Positions 1 to 6,712 are shown, counted from the stretch's first letter. The stretch is DNA of 20,091 nucleotides from Bacillota bacterium (GCA_023430975.1 JAEYYB010000109.1:1-20091), one strand, 5' to 3'. Translations and numbers: made by a program. The notes: generated from the sequence alone by a model not told the origin.

Positions 1-183
1 CAAATACCTAATATGGGCAACAAAACTTAGTATTTACTATTTTCATTTTTCAAAGTCCGACTCGATAGGGCTAGCTTTGCTGTACCCTTCTTTCCATGTG
101 GACACCGTTGTGGTGTTTTTCAAACTAGTCTCCTATATTTGTTGCTTCTATTATATACTATGGTGGTTTCAATAGCACCCATT
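1..183. other. Gene-free flank; 3' non-coding side of the decayed IS110 copy
   Basis: No ORF is supported here. Bases about 141-183, read on the minus strand, continue the similarity to the intact IS110 copy past its stop codon (shared 'aaaatgggtgctat' and 'atataatagaag'). Beyond about 141 the two copies diverge. Further left on the minus strand there is a short hairpin, ACACC-ACAAC-GGTGT (about 105-119), which may belong to the old element's right end. Nothing else is recognised. Confidence 0.5.
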
Positions 184-345
184 TTATTGAATGCTATTAT
201 CCGTTGATATTGCTGGCTCTCTGTATTCTGACTTATCCCGCATCATTTTATAGATGATATTTACCAGCTTTCTCATGATACATTTGACTGACTGTTTTTT
301 AGTTTTTCCCTCAGAAAGTTTCTTTTTGTAATACTCATTAAATAG
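184..345 (-). pseudogene. 3' remnant of an IS110-family transposase
   Basis: Read on the minus strand this encodes about 50 residues beginning EYYKKKLSEGKTKKQ, continuing with MRKLVNIIYKMMRDKSEYRE and ending NSIQ-stop. It is nearly identical to the last 50 residues of the intact transposase at 1571-2806 (EYYKKKLSQGKTKKQ, ending KSMQ). DNA similarity extends past the stop to about base 141. The rest of the gene, including the whole DEDD catalytic domain, is missing, because similarity stops abruptly at about 345. Several synonymous and conservative differences show it is an older, diverged copy rather than a recent duplicate. It cannot be functional. Its orientation is opposite to the intact copy. 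Confidence 0.88.
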
Positions 346-598
346 AACTTACGCAGAAACTTTATAAACAAGATATATCAGCACATTGAAAAATAAATAT
401 ATGCACAAAGGTTGTCCGAAGTCTCTTGTTAGCTCATAGGTCAGCAACTTTGAAGAGTTGCTATAGAATAGGCATTTTTTCTTTCTTTTTTTGCCAAAGC
501 CCTTGACTTAAGCAATGGATAGCGGTATTTTTTGCTCCAGCTTATGTAGATGTATAGGTCTCCATGGGCTAGTTAGCAGTATTTATGGGGGGTATTTT
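346..598. other. Gene-free stretch upstream of the SymE-like gene
   Basis: This separates the transposase scrap from the SymE-like gene. A 7-bp hairpin (AGCAACT, 443-449, with AGTTGCT, 456-462) is followed 13 bases later by a T-rich run (about 475-491). It could be a weak terminator or part of an untranslated leader. An upstream in-frame ATG at 515 would extend the next protein, but those residues do not look conserved. I see no convincing promoter. Confidence 0.4.
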
Positions 599-769
599 AT
601 GGTTGCTTTATCATCTATCAAGTCACATTGGCTGGACGATGCTCCAGCTGTCACAGTCGCAGCCGATTGGTTGAGGGATTTCGGTTTCGAAGTAGGCTGC
701 AGAGTGGTTATTGAGGTTTCACAGGGCGTCATTACTATAAAAAAGGTAGATAGCGAGGATGAGATATGA
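599..769 (+). CDS. SymE-like toxin-family small protein
   Basis: The 56-residue product has the core WLRDFGFEVGCRVVIEVSQG followed by VITIKK. That matches the C-terminal SymE fold pattern (W-L-x-x-x-G-F-x-x-G-x-x-V-x-V, then a beta strand). SymE proteins are AbrB-fold-derived; in E. coli SymE is an SOS-induced toxin held in check by the antisense RNA SymR. I chose the ATG at 599 because a GGGGGG purine run lies about 7 bases upstream; the ATG at 515 would add 28 unlikely residues. The stop overlaps the start of the next small ORF (ATGA), so the two are probably translationally coupled. Many SymE-family members in Firmicutes sit on mobile DNA, which fits the flanking IS110 sequences. Toxicity here is inferred from family, not shown. 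Confidence 0.72.
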   Translation: MVALSSIKSHWLDDAPAVTVAADWLRDFGFEVGCRVVIEVSQGVITIKKVDSEDEI

Positions 770-873
770 GGGGTTTTGAGAAGTTTTTACATAGGGCTGC
801 CAGAGATTATGGTAGCTCTGTTTCCCAGTTTCGATTGGTATTTTTTATTCTGTATATTTTCAAGAAGCACTGA
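766..873 (+). CDS. Small ORF (35 aa) overlapping the symE-like gene
   Basis: ATG at 766 overlaps the preceding stop as ATGA, a layout typical of translational coupling. The product starts MRGFEKFLHRAARDYGSSVS and ends with a short hydrophobic stretch (LVFFILYIF) followed by KKH. A basic N-terminal half with a short C-terminal hydrophobic segment could make it a small membrane-associated or regulatory peptide, but I recognise no family. It may be chance: the ORF is short and its evidence is only the overlap and position. The next gene (SLOG) begins 84 bases later. Confidence 0.4.
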   Translation: MRGFEKFLHRAARDYGSSVSQFRLVFFILYIFKKH

Positions 874-957
874 TATAGCTATGTTTGAAGTTTCCGGCTT
901 TAGTGCAAAGGCTTGTATTTTTTACAGGCTTTTTCAGTAAATCTGGAGGTTTTGTGT

Positions 958-1302
958 ATGAAGGTTTTAGTATCTGGAAGCCGTTTTTATAGGGATTACC
1001 AGAAGATTTTATCCATTGTCAAAAGTCTTGATATTGATTTGCTTATCGCCGGAGGGTGCAGGGGTGCTGATACTCTTGCTGTTCGTGCTGTCCGTCAGTG
1101 CGGTATCAGGTATATTGAGTATCCGGCAGACTGGAAGAGGTTTGGCAAAAGTGCCGGACCTATTAGGAATGGCCATATGCTAAAAATGGAAAAGCCTGAT
1201 TTGGTATTGGTATTCCATGAGGATTTGTCATGCAGCAAAGGCACTGCCGACATGCTTTCCAAGGTTCTGAAAGCGGGTATTCCTTACAAGATTTTTACTT
1301 AA
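958..1302 (+). CDS. DUF2493 / YspA-like SLOG-family protein
   Basis: The 114-residue product is a compact Rossmann-like SLOG domain. Visible motifs are VLVSGSRFYRD at the N-terminus (nucleotide-binding loop), LLIAGGCRGADTLAVRAV (the GG-x-x-GAD signature) near residue 35, and GPIRNGHML near residue 80. Its length and motif order match stand-alone DUF2493 proteins. SLOG proteins are thought to bind or process nucleotides or nucleotide-derived ligands, and many occur on phages, plasmids and conflict systems; the ligand here is unknown. Start: ATG 958 has TGGAGG about 8 bases upstream, so it is preferred to an upstream in-frame TTG at 913. It lies downstream of the SymE-like gene in the same direction and may share its transcript. 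Confidence 0.85.
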   Translation: MKVLVSGSRFYRDYQKILSIVKSLDIDLLIAGGCRGADTLAVRAVRQCGIRYIEYPADWKRFGKSAGPIRNGHMLKMEKPDLVLVFHEDLSCSKGTADMLSKVLKAGIPYKIFT

Positions 1303-1570
1303 ATTGACTTTATACCATGAGTAGGCTGTTGATATTTGTGCGGGTTTCTGGCTTTGCCGGATGCTAACGCTTTGCAGAGAATGCCGTTATTCTTGGTTTT
1401 GAAGTTTTTCTAAAGGCTGCATTTTTTTGATACGGCTTTTATAAAATCTTTAAAACCTTTGCTTAGAAGTTGATGCGGGACTTTTAAATAAGGTCTAACG
1501 CTGGAAATTAGGGATGCTTAAGGTCAATTAATGTACCTTGAAATATGAATAAAGAAGGGATGATTTAATA
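1303..1570. other. Non-coding stretch; probable left end of the IS110 element
   Basis: No gene is supported. The last 80 or so bases before the transposase are the likely left end of the IS. They include an imperfect palindrome, AAGGT...ACCTT (about 1520-1539), and the transposase ribosome-binding site (GAAGGGATG). In the IS110 group the bridge RNA that pairs with target and donor DNA is encoded in the non-coding end next to the transposase start, so this interval is where one would expect it. IS110 elements lack long terminal inverted repeats, so the exact boundary cannot be read by eye. The part nearer 1303 is T-rich and unrecognised. Confidence 0.4.
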
Positions 1571-2850
1571 ATGTTGCACCTAAAGATGCGGCATGTCTAC
1601 ATTGGCTGTGATATACACAAACACCAGCACACGGCAGTCATTATAAATTGCTTCAGTGAAAAGCTGGCAGAATTAACATTTCCAAATAAGAAGCAAAACT
1701 TTCCCAAGTTGTTAAGCTTGGTTAAAAAGCACACGCCCCAAGGAATTACTCCTTTTTTCGGTCTGGAAGATGTGCTGGGCAACGGCAGGGAATTAGCAAT
1801 GTTTCTACTGGAAAAGAACCATAAAGTCAAGTATGTAAATCCTTCATTGTCACAGTCTGAGAGGAAAAACCAGGCCACTATAAACAAATCAGATTCCATA
1901 GATGCTGAGTGTGTGGCTAATGTACTTTTAAATAGGCTTGATTCCTTGCCAGATGCAGCACCAAATGACCTACACTGGACATTGAATGAGCTTGTAACCA
2001 AAAGAAACACTCTTGTTAAAAACAATGTAATCCTGAAAAATCAGCTCCATACTTACCTTAATCACAATTACCCAAGCTATTCCAAATTCTTTTTCTCACT
2101 GGATAGCAAAACAGCATTGGAATTCTTTAAAGAATATCCTTCCCCATCAAAATTAAGATCAGTTTCACTTCATGAACTTACAGCCTTTCTAAGTGATAAA
2201 AGCCATCATAATTGCTCTGAGAAAAAAGCATGTCAAATACTTGGGTATGTGGAGAAAGGTGGAGACACAACGAACGAATTTCAGGATTTAAGGGACTTTA
2301 TTGTTACTTCATCAATAAAGCAAATCAATGATAATCTGGCTATCATAGCAAGCATTGAAGAAAATATGAAAAAACTTATTCCCCAATTCGGTTACAAGCT
2401 TGAAAGCATGAAGGGAATAAATACTGTGACAGCTGCCGGAATAATTGCGGAAATCGGGGATATATCAAGGTTTTCCAATGCTGATGCTTTGGCAGCTTAT
2501 GCAGGGATAGCACCAATGAGATATTCAACAGGTCAGACAAACAAGAATTTCAGTAACAAGCTTGGTAACAGGAATCTATATCAAATATTCTTCCAAATAG
2601 CTGTCTCGGTGCTGAGCAATCCGATGGGAAAACCTACAAATGCTTACTTTTACGAGTATTACAAAAAGAAACTGTCTCAGGGAAAAACTAAGAAGCAGTC
2701 AATCAAATGCATCATGAGAAAGCTTGTAAATATCATTTATAAAATGATGCGGGATAAGTCAGAATACAGAGAACCTGTAGTGCCAACCGATAAAAGCATG
2801 CAATAAAATGGGTGCTATCGAATTCATCATCATATATAATAGAAGAAACA
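1490..2850 (+). mobile_element. IS110-family insertion sequence (boundaries approximate)
   Basis: This is the intact transposase gene plus short flanks. The right limit is set by where similarity to the older copy on the opposite strand ends, about 2850 here and about 141 there. The left limit is a guess because the older copy is truncated inside the gene. No long inverted repeats are expected for this family. The two copies are in opposite orientation and bracket the SymE/SLOG block. Confidence 0.6.
1571..2806 (+). CDS. IS110-family transposase (DEDD recombinase)
   Basis: The 411-residue protein has the two-domain IS110 layout. The N-terminal RuvC-like DEDD domain shows YIGCDIHK (Asp14), GLEDVLGNGR (Glu66) and NKSDSIDAE (Asp108, Asp111). 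A helical middle region follows. The C-terminal Transposase_20 domain shows LESMKGINTVTAAGIIAEIG near residue 278 and AAYAGIAPMRYSTG, with Ser319 as the candidate catalytic serine, then the basic NKLGNRNL. Length is normal for the family (about 400) and no frame disruption is seen, so it is probably active. It would excise and integrate the element using RNA-guided (bridge RNA) recognition, as established for IS110-family members such as IS621. Start ATG 1571 has GAAGGGATG upstream; ATG 1586 is an alternative. Confidence 0.95.
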   Translation: MLHLKMRHVYIGCDIHKHQHTAVIINCFSEKLAELTFPNKKQNFPKLLSLVKKHTPQGITPFFGLEDVLGNGRELAMFLLEKNHKVKYVNPSLSQSERKNQATINKSDSIDAECVANVLLNRLDSLPDAAPNDLHWTLNELVTKRNTLVKNNVILKNQLHTYLNHNYPSYSKFFFSLDSKTALEFFKEYPSPSKLRSVSLHELTAFLSDKSHHNCSEKKACQILGYVEKGGDTTNEFQDLRDFIVTSSIKQINDNLAIIASIEENMKKLIPQFGYKLESMKGINTVTAAGIIAEIGDISRFSNADALAAYAGIAPMRYSTGQTNKNFSNKLGNRNLYQIFFQIAVSVLSNPMGKPTNAYFYEYYKKKLSQGKTKKQSIKCIMRKLVNIIYKMMRDKSEYREPVVPTDKSMQ

Positions 2851-2876
2851 GAAATTTATATTGCTTAAATGAAAAG

Positions 2877-2917
2877 CCATTAATCAGTAAGTAATGTTGC
2901 TCAGAAGTAATTAATGG
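2877..2917. repeat. Inverted repeat upstream of the membrane-protein gene
   Basis: CCATTAAT (2877-2884) and ATTAATGG (2910-2917) are perfect 8-bp inverted arms separated by 25 bases, about 50 bases before the next gene's start. It could be an operator, a leader hairpin or leftover IS-junction sequence. No T-tract follows, so a terminator is unlikely. Confidence 0.35.
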
Positions 2918-2969
2918 AGCATAATTAGAAGAAATGGTGACTCCAAATATGCAAGAAGGTGATTCTTAG

Positions 2970-3482
2970 GTGAAAAAAAAGATAGTACTATTTGTTATAA
3001 TTTCGATAATAATCTTGGCAATTGCATCAATTAACTTTTATGTTGAGGTTAATGATTTGGCACGATGTAAGCATTTGTTGAGAATATTAAAACTTATCGG
3101 AGTAATATCATTTATATCAGGAATAATAATATTTGTGTTTAGAAGAAATGTATATACAGCTATATTTTCAATTGTATTTCTAATATCGCTATTAATTTCA
3201 AGTAATGTAAGTACTACTATTATCGAGAAACAACAACAAGTTGTTTTTGATACTGGAATAGTTATTTCAAAAGCTTTGGAGAGCTTCTACAAAGATAACC
3301 ATTACTATCCAAAAGACTTAAATGACCTAACACCGAAGTATATAGATAGAGTTCCTAAAATGAAGACTTCGCATGGTGATGCTGAATACTTTTCATATTT
3401 CGTTATTCATGGAGGAAAATCGTACAGTTTGAGATTTGAGCAATATTGTTATGATGGAAAAGGGTGGATTGAAGAAGAATGA
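2970..3482 (+). CDS. Membrane protein with pseudopilin-like C-terminal tail
   Basis: I do not recognise this 170-residue protein as a named family. Three hydrophobic segments are visible: about 4-25, 39-58 and 62-82. The rest (about 85-170) is probably outside the membrane. It contains ALESFYKDNHYYPKDLNDL followed by YIDRVPK, which resembles the conserved stretch of type II secretion pseudopilins and related pilin C-domains (helix end, YYP, then a segment ending in VP). An N-terminal prepilin cleavage motif is absent, so it is not itself a pilin. GTG at 2970 is the start, because AAGGTGAT, a perfect match to the 16S tail, lies 7 bases before it. It stands alone, between the IS110 element and a convergent minus-strand pair. 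Confidence 0.6.
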   Translation: MKKKIVLFVIISIIILAIASINFYVEVNDLARCKHLLRILKLIGVISFISGIIIFVFRRNVYTAIFSIVFLISLLISSNVSTTIIEKQQQVVFDTGIVISKALESFYKDNHYYPKDLNDLTPKYIDRVPKMKTSHGDAEYFSYFVIHGGKSYSLRFEQYCYDGKGWIEEE

Positions 3483-3638
3483 TAGTCATAAATAAGTTAC
3501 TTGCCTTATGTGTATATCTTTTTTCGAAACACAAAATAGATATTAAGCATTAATTCGAATTTATAGCATATGGTAGGTGTTGAAAAAATCACTATATATT
3601 TGATTACATTTGCTTATATGGAAAGCCATTAAGGAATA

Positions 3639-4112
3639 TCAGGGGACCAGCGAAGTCCTTGGTTCAGCAATGGAGCATATTACAGCCACAATAAAGAATA
3701 AAACTATTAAAGCTAACTTAGTAAAGTTAGCTTTTGCCTTTTTCGTAAACATGGGAATCTCAACATCAATAACTGCTCTCAGCTTTTCAAGTAGATCCAT
3801 TCCTATAAGCCCCATTAATTCTCCTTTTGAGTCAATTTCACCAAAATCCATTTCAATATTTTTAAATTCAGTATCAGCAATTATAAAACAGTCAATAACT
3901 TTGGGGAAAAATACCATTTCTCCACCAATTCCATAAGTGGTTGAAATTTCGCCAATATATTCAGGACTTATATTAATATCTTCGACTGCAAGAGAGTTTA
4001 TTATAGATTGAGCTGCACCAGTATCAATAACAACATTTTTAAGTACTTTTTTACCCCTAAAACTGATAGTAATATCAGTACAAATAAGTCTGTCAAATTT
4101 GTAAATATTCAT
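3639..4112 (-). CDS. Retropepsin-like aspartic protease
   Basis: The 157-residue ORF shows the retropepsin half-enzyme pattern. The catalytic motif VVIDTGAAQSIIN has Asp30; a flap-like segment TTYGIGGEM lies near residue 58; and the closing hydrophobic-Gly motif GLIGMDLLEKLRAVID is at about 101-116. Such proteins dimerise to build the active site; the substrate here is unknown. I chose ATG 4112, one base after the stop of the upstream gene, with GGAAGG as ribosome-binding site; an earlier ATG (4136) lies inside that gene. The C-terminus is odd. After DVEIPMF (residue 122) the frame runs through a perfect terminator-like hairpin and continues as a hydrophobic tail ending SLVP, which looks like read-through after loss of an earlier stop. 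Confidence 0.8.
   Translation of the reverse strand: MNIYKFDRLICTDITISFRGKKVLKNVVIDTGAAQSIINSLAVEDINISPEYIGEISTTYGIGGEMVFFPKVIDCFIIADTEFKNIEMDFGEIDSKGELMGLIGMDLLEKLRAVIDVEIPMFTKKAKANFTKLALIVLFFIVAVICSIAEPRTSLVP
3709..3740. terminator. Probable bidirectional terminator hairpin
   Basis: AAAGCTAACTT (3709-3719) and AAGTTAGCTTT (3724-3734) form a perfect 11-bp stem with an AGTA loop. On the plus strand TGCCTTTTTC follows; on the minus strand a T-rich run (AATAGTTTTATTC) follows. It sits between convergent transcription units, as expected of a shared terminator. Oddly, it lies inside the last 33 codons of the minus-strand protease ORF. Confidence 0.7.
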
Positions 4113-4113
4113 T

Positions 4114-4359
4114 CTATCTAGCCTTCCTGAATCCAAAAATATTTTTTATCCGGTAATAAATGTTTTCATTATAAGTGTGATATACAGCTTCATTAGTCTT
4201 GCATTTTCCAAGTTCTCTGCCTGCTTCAAGATCGCTTGGAATGACCTTTATGACTTCCATATCATCAATAATTTTCTTATCATCTTCAATATGTGAATCC
4301 AAAACACTGAGTTTAACCCATTGATGAGGGTATAATTCTCTAACTTCCTGCCACTTCAT
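4114..4359 (-). CDS. Conserved small protein paired with the aspartic protease
   Basis: This 81-residue protein starts MKWQEVRELYPHQWVKLSVL and ends NIFGFRKAR. It has no signal peptide or membrane segment and is probably cytoplasmic. The opening pattern (M-K-W-x-E-V-x-x-x-Y-P-x-Q-W-V) is one I associate with a small unnamed family found next to retropepsin-like proteases in other bacteria; this is from memory and unverified. The protease gene starts one base after its stop codon, so the two surely share an mRNA. The start is supported by GGTGGTGAT about 5 bases upstream. Its role is unknown; a partner, substrate or regulator of the protease is a reasonable guess. Confidence 0.7.
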   Translation of the reverse strand: MKWQEVRELYPHQWVKLSVLDSHIEDDKKIIDDMEVIKVIPSDLEAGRELGKCKTNEAVYHTYNENIYYRIKNIFGFRKAR

Positions 4360-4388
4360 AAAATCACCACCAATTTATCTTTATATAT

Positions 4389-4417
4389 TTATTCTATCAT
4401 AGGATGGCCTTTTTCAA
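4389..4417 (-). promoter_or_regulatory. Candidate sigma-A-type promoter for the protease operon
   Basis: Read on the minus strand: TTGAAA (4412-4417), a 17-base spacer, then GAATAA (4389-4394), about 30 bases before the ATG at 4359. Spacing is ideal and the -35 is close to consensus, but the -10 is only a partial match. Confidence 0.4.
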
Positions 4418-4615
4418 AACACCAAAGCATTTGGCATATATTACAAAAAAGTGATGAAATATTTCATTCTGAAAAGTTACATTTTAATGCAAACATTCCA
4501 TAAAGCGATTATGGGGGTAGATTTTTATTCTTTTGTAATAATTATTAATTATTTTGTAAAGATTTTGTTATGGATGTAAATTATACTAAAGATACTACAT
4601 TATAATTTTATGATT

Positions 4616-4849
4616 TTTTCCAGTTGACTATGGAGCTTTAAGAATAGAATAGATTTAATGCCAACTTTACAGCCATTGACGCAGTGAATCTTGGGAAAAT
4701 CAATCCCCACATTCTTTAGAATTGCTGGCGAAGGCATTCTTTAGAATCTGGTTTGGCATATTTAAGTAACTAAAAGGTAGCTGCCAAGTAACTTTTTAGA
4801 GTCAATCCAGAGAGTATACGATAAAAGTTTTATCATATACTCTCTGGAT
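4616..4849. ncRNA. Structured repeated element A (class unknown)
   Basis: This is about 234 bases and similar along its length to element B (7521-7762). Shared landmarks in order are: TTTTCCAGTT; GAGCTTTA or GGAGCTTTA; AATCTTGGG pairing with CCC; two ATTCTTTAGAA boxes (4711-4721, 4736-4746) around GCTGGCG; and a closing palindrome at 4805-4849 with 22-base arms, one mismatch and apex AAAAGTTTT. Arms and the small core hairpin differ from B by compensated changes. The single mismatch is C-A on the plus strand but G-U on the minus strand, hinting that the minus strand may be transcribed. No T-tract follows the palindrome, so it is not a simple terminator. It could be a regulatory or catalytic RNA, or a non-autonomous mobile element. 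I recognise no known class. Confidence 0.55.
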
Positions 4850-4965
4850 CTGTAAGTGATATTGTTTGGAATGTTGCTACATAATGGATTATATATATAA
4901 AATCGTACGCAGTCGGACGCGTCCTACGGCGGGTTTTTAGAAAAGGCTGTGGGAGAGGTGTTTTT

Positions 4966-5469
4966 ATGAGGAATATAATATTTCAAGTACTTTTAGTTGT
5001 TTTTTTACTTGTTGGATGTAATAATACATCTCAAATTACAAATGAGCCTCAAAAGGATGATTTTGTCACTAGCATACCACAAAAGACAAAACAACCCGCT
5101 CCAAGCATAGATGAAAATCTGTATGAGCCAAGTTACAAAGATATTAGTCTGAAAACTGATGTCTCAGATCTTAAAGAGATATCAAAAGAATTATTTGACA
5201 TTTATTTAAAATTATTCATAGAAAACAAAGTAACTGACTATGCTAGAATCAGTGACTACAGAATAGAAAATATAAAAGTAGAAGATGGGAATATCGATAA
5301 ATTTCAATTTTATGTTACATATTCTATTAAGCCTGCTTCAAAAAAATATGTATTAGCAGGAAATGGCATACAGGAACCAGATGGCTGGATAAAACATAGA
5401 GTTTATTTTATAAATGTAAATAAGGAAGAAGATGGATTTAAAATATTAAGTATTGGAACAAGTCCTTAG
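4966..5469 (+). CDS. Putative lipoprotein, unknown function
   Basis: The 167-residue protein starts with a lipoprotein signal peptide: MRNIIFQ, a hydrophobic run, then LLVGC with Cys18 as the lipidation site. A flexible Asn/Gln/Pro/Lys-rich linker follows (to about residue 50), then a folded domain with alternating helix and strands (FDIYLKLFIENKVTDYARIS, later KFQFYVTYSIKPASKKYV). The domain is the size of small extracytoplasmic NTF2-like or cystatin-like folds, but I cannot assign it. ATG 4966 is preceded by GAGAGGTG at good spacing. It lies just downstream of element A and a GC-rich palindrome, and is followed by element C. It would sit on the outer face of the cytoplasmic membrane. Confidence 0.75.
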   Translation: MRNIIFQVLLVVFLLVGCNNTSQITNEPQKDDFVTSIPQKTKQPAPSIDENLYEPSYKDISLKTDVSDLKEISKELFDIYLKLFIENKVTDYARISDYRIENIKVEDGNIDKFQFYVTYSIKPASKKYVLAGNGIQEPDGWIKHRVYFINVNKEEDGFKILSIGTSP

Positions 5470-5512
5470 TTGTCTTTTAGGCAACGAAGTCCTCATATCA
5501 ATGCATGGTAGT

Positions 5513-5659
5513 AAAGGTGCGGTATAGAAGGTCATGAATAAAATACTCTGGGGAAGGAGCATGAAGTGTATCACATCGTCTCGACGAGCAGGCAAACTGC
5601 CGCTTACGGGTATTCCTCTAGGGTCCAACTCGAACGGCTTTAGCCATAACGACGTTAGG
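5513..5659 (+). ncRNA. Structured repeated element C (candidate 5' leader)
   Basis: This is a 147-base non-coding segment between the lipoprotein gene and the next ORF, ending 33 bases before that ORF. It is colinear with element D exactly 1200 bases downstream: AAAGGT at the start, CATGA near the middle, GGCA-AAC-TGCC hairpin (5591-5601), GGGTC (5621-5625), CTCGAAC, and GTTAGG at the end. Local GC content is well above the flanking genes. It also contains TCGTC-TC-GACGA, a small inverted repeat. Placement before a start codon in both cases suggests a cis-regulatory leader, but a relic of an intron or mobile element is equally possible. It does not fit the riboswitch consensuses I know. Confidence 0.5.
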
Positions 5660-5691
5660 TGAATAGATTTAGCTTTTAAATTATTTAGTGA

Positions 5692-6690
5692 ATGAGGAAA
5701 ATGAGAGTAAAAATTATGAAAAGTCTAGGAAGATTTGCCGTTATAACAATTTTTGTTTTGATAATCTTTAATGTAAAGACAGATACTTTAAAAGATTTGA
5801 GTTATCAAACTACCAATTTACCTGCTGAATCCAATTCAACTAAAGAATTATTAATGGCTGCTAATTTATATCCCAAAATTAGCCCAAACATTGTAACTAC
5901 AGCTAAAGAATTAAACATAACAAATTATGATGCAGATTATTTTCACAATGATCAAAAATCCAGTTTAAATAATACCTATTTTAAACATTCAATATCTGAA
6001 ATATTAAATGCAATAGCTCAGTTATATAATACAGAATACCTCTATGAGCTTAAAAATAAAATTTATATTGACCTATACAGGTATGACAGTTTCAGTGGTA
6101 TTTTTGTAACAATAGATTATGGGGATGTGGGCTGGCCTTTCAGATACATATATTATTTTGATAATGGAGTTGCCACTCAATTAAATATTGATAATTCAGA
6201 ATGCCCAAATGGAAGACAGGAGATTTATCTTCGGAAATTAAAAGGAAGTAACATGTTAATTCTAAACGAGTACCACTATACACATATGGGAAATGGTTCA
6301 TCTGGAATTTATATTATTAATTCAAATCTAAATATAGATTATTCAGGTGTTGGATATTCATACCAAAGCTACCACCGTAATGTACTTGATTCTATTAACA
6401 GCATTGAATTTACCCAAGGTTATAATAAGGTCGATTTTAAGTCCGTATTGGAATTTTATGAAGGTGGTACATATAAGCCAGCTTATCGTGATGTCAATAA
6501 AGATGGTTTCGATGATATAATTATGAATGGAGTTCTGGTTTATGAATTCTATGGTAAAAATAAGAAAAATAATTTTGTTATAAAAATCAAACTTTCCGAT
6601 TTATATTTATACGACCCTAAAAAGTGTAAGTTTTTTAAGAGTAAAACTAATAAAGAAGTCTTAAAACCTGAAAAGATTATTTTCAAATAA
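5692..6690 (+). CDS. Secreted or anchored protein with a Ca-binding-like loop, unknown function
   Basis: The 332-residue protein has a basic start and one hydrophobic segment (about 13-31), a signal peptide or membrane anchor. No lipobox is visible. The mature part has a Ser/Asn-rich lead-in, a helical stretch near 90-120, then beta-rich sequence. Near residue 265 is YRDVNKDGFDDIIMNG, a D-x-N-x-D-G-x-x-D loop of the kind seen in FG-GAP/VCBS repeats and other calcium-binding loops. Only one copy is present, so a full beta-propeller cannot be claimed. Start is uncertain: ATG 5692, 5701 and 5716 are in frame, and GAGGA lies just before 5701. It is flanked by elements C and D. No catalytic motif is recognised. 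Confidence 0.7.
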   Translation: MRKMRVKIMKSLGRFAVITIFVLIIFNVKTDTLKDLSYQTTNLPAESNSTKELLMAANLYPKISPNIVTTAKELNITNYDADYFHNDQKSSLNNTYFKHSISEILNAIAQLYNTEYLYELKNKIYIDLYRYDSFSGIFVTIDYGDVGWPFRYIYYFDNGVATQLNIDNSECPNGRQEIYLRKLKGSNMLILNEYHYTHMGNGSSGIYIINSNLNIDYSGVGYSYQSYHRNVLDSINSIEFTQGYNKVDFKSVLEFYEGGTYKPAYRDVNKDGFDDIIMNGVLVYEFYGKNKKNNFVIKIKLSDLYLYDPKKCKFFKSKTNKEVLKPEKIIFK

Positions 6691-6712
6691 GGTAGGCCAA
6701 AATTACTTCTGA

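Larger units (their letters stand above)
4360..4965. other. 606-base gene-free region containing element A
   Basis: No ORF is supported. It holds the candidate promoter of the minus-strand operon and a small hairpin (CCATAA-AGCGA-TTATGG, about 4498-4514). It also holds structured element A and, near the right end, a conspicuously GC-rich patch in AT-rich DNA at 4904-4935. That patch is centred on the palindrome GGACGCGTCC (4915-4924), inside a 16-base near-palindrome, and is followed by GGGTTTTTAG. The patch may be a terminator, a protein-binding site or the edge of an insertion. Confidence 0.5.

Noticed and set aside
1597..2025. 142-aa open frame antisense to the IS110 transposase
   Set aside because: It mirrors the catalytic-domain coding sequence of a clearly real gene and resembles no family.
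3610..3936. 108-aa plus-strand frame over the aspartic protease
   Set aside because: It is a shadow of the minus-strand protease, with a Ser/Ile-rich low-complexity product and no good ribosome-binding site.
4805..4849. Simple rho-independent terminator reading of the palindrome in element A (and 7714-7762 in B)
   Set aside because: Neither palindrome is followed by a T-tract on either strand, and similarity extends about 190 bases beyond the hairpin.
5446..5628. 60-aa minus-strand frame across element C
   Set aside because: The open frame arises from the GC-rich structured non-coding element; element D does not keep an equivalent frame.
5513..5659. Group II intron or c-di-GMP riboswitch reading of element C
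   Set aside because: A GTGCG string and a GGCAAAC string are present, but no domain V-like hairpin, no intron-encoded protein and no full GEMM consensus could be found.
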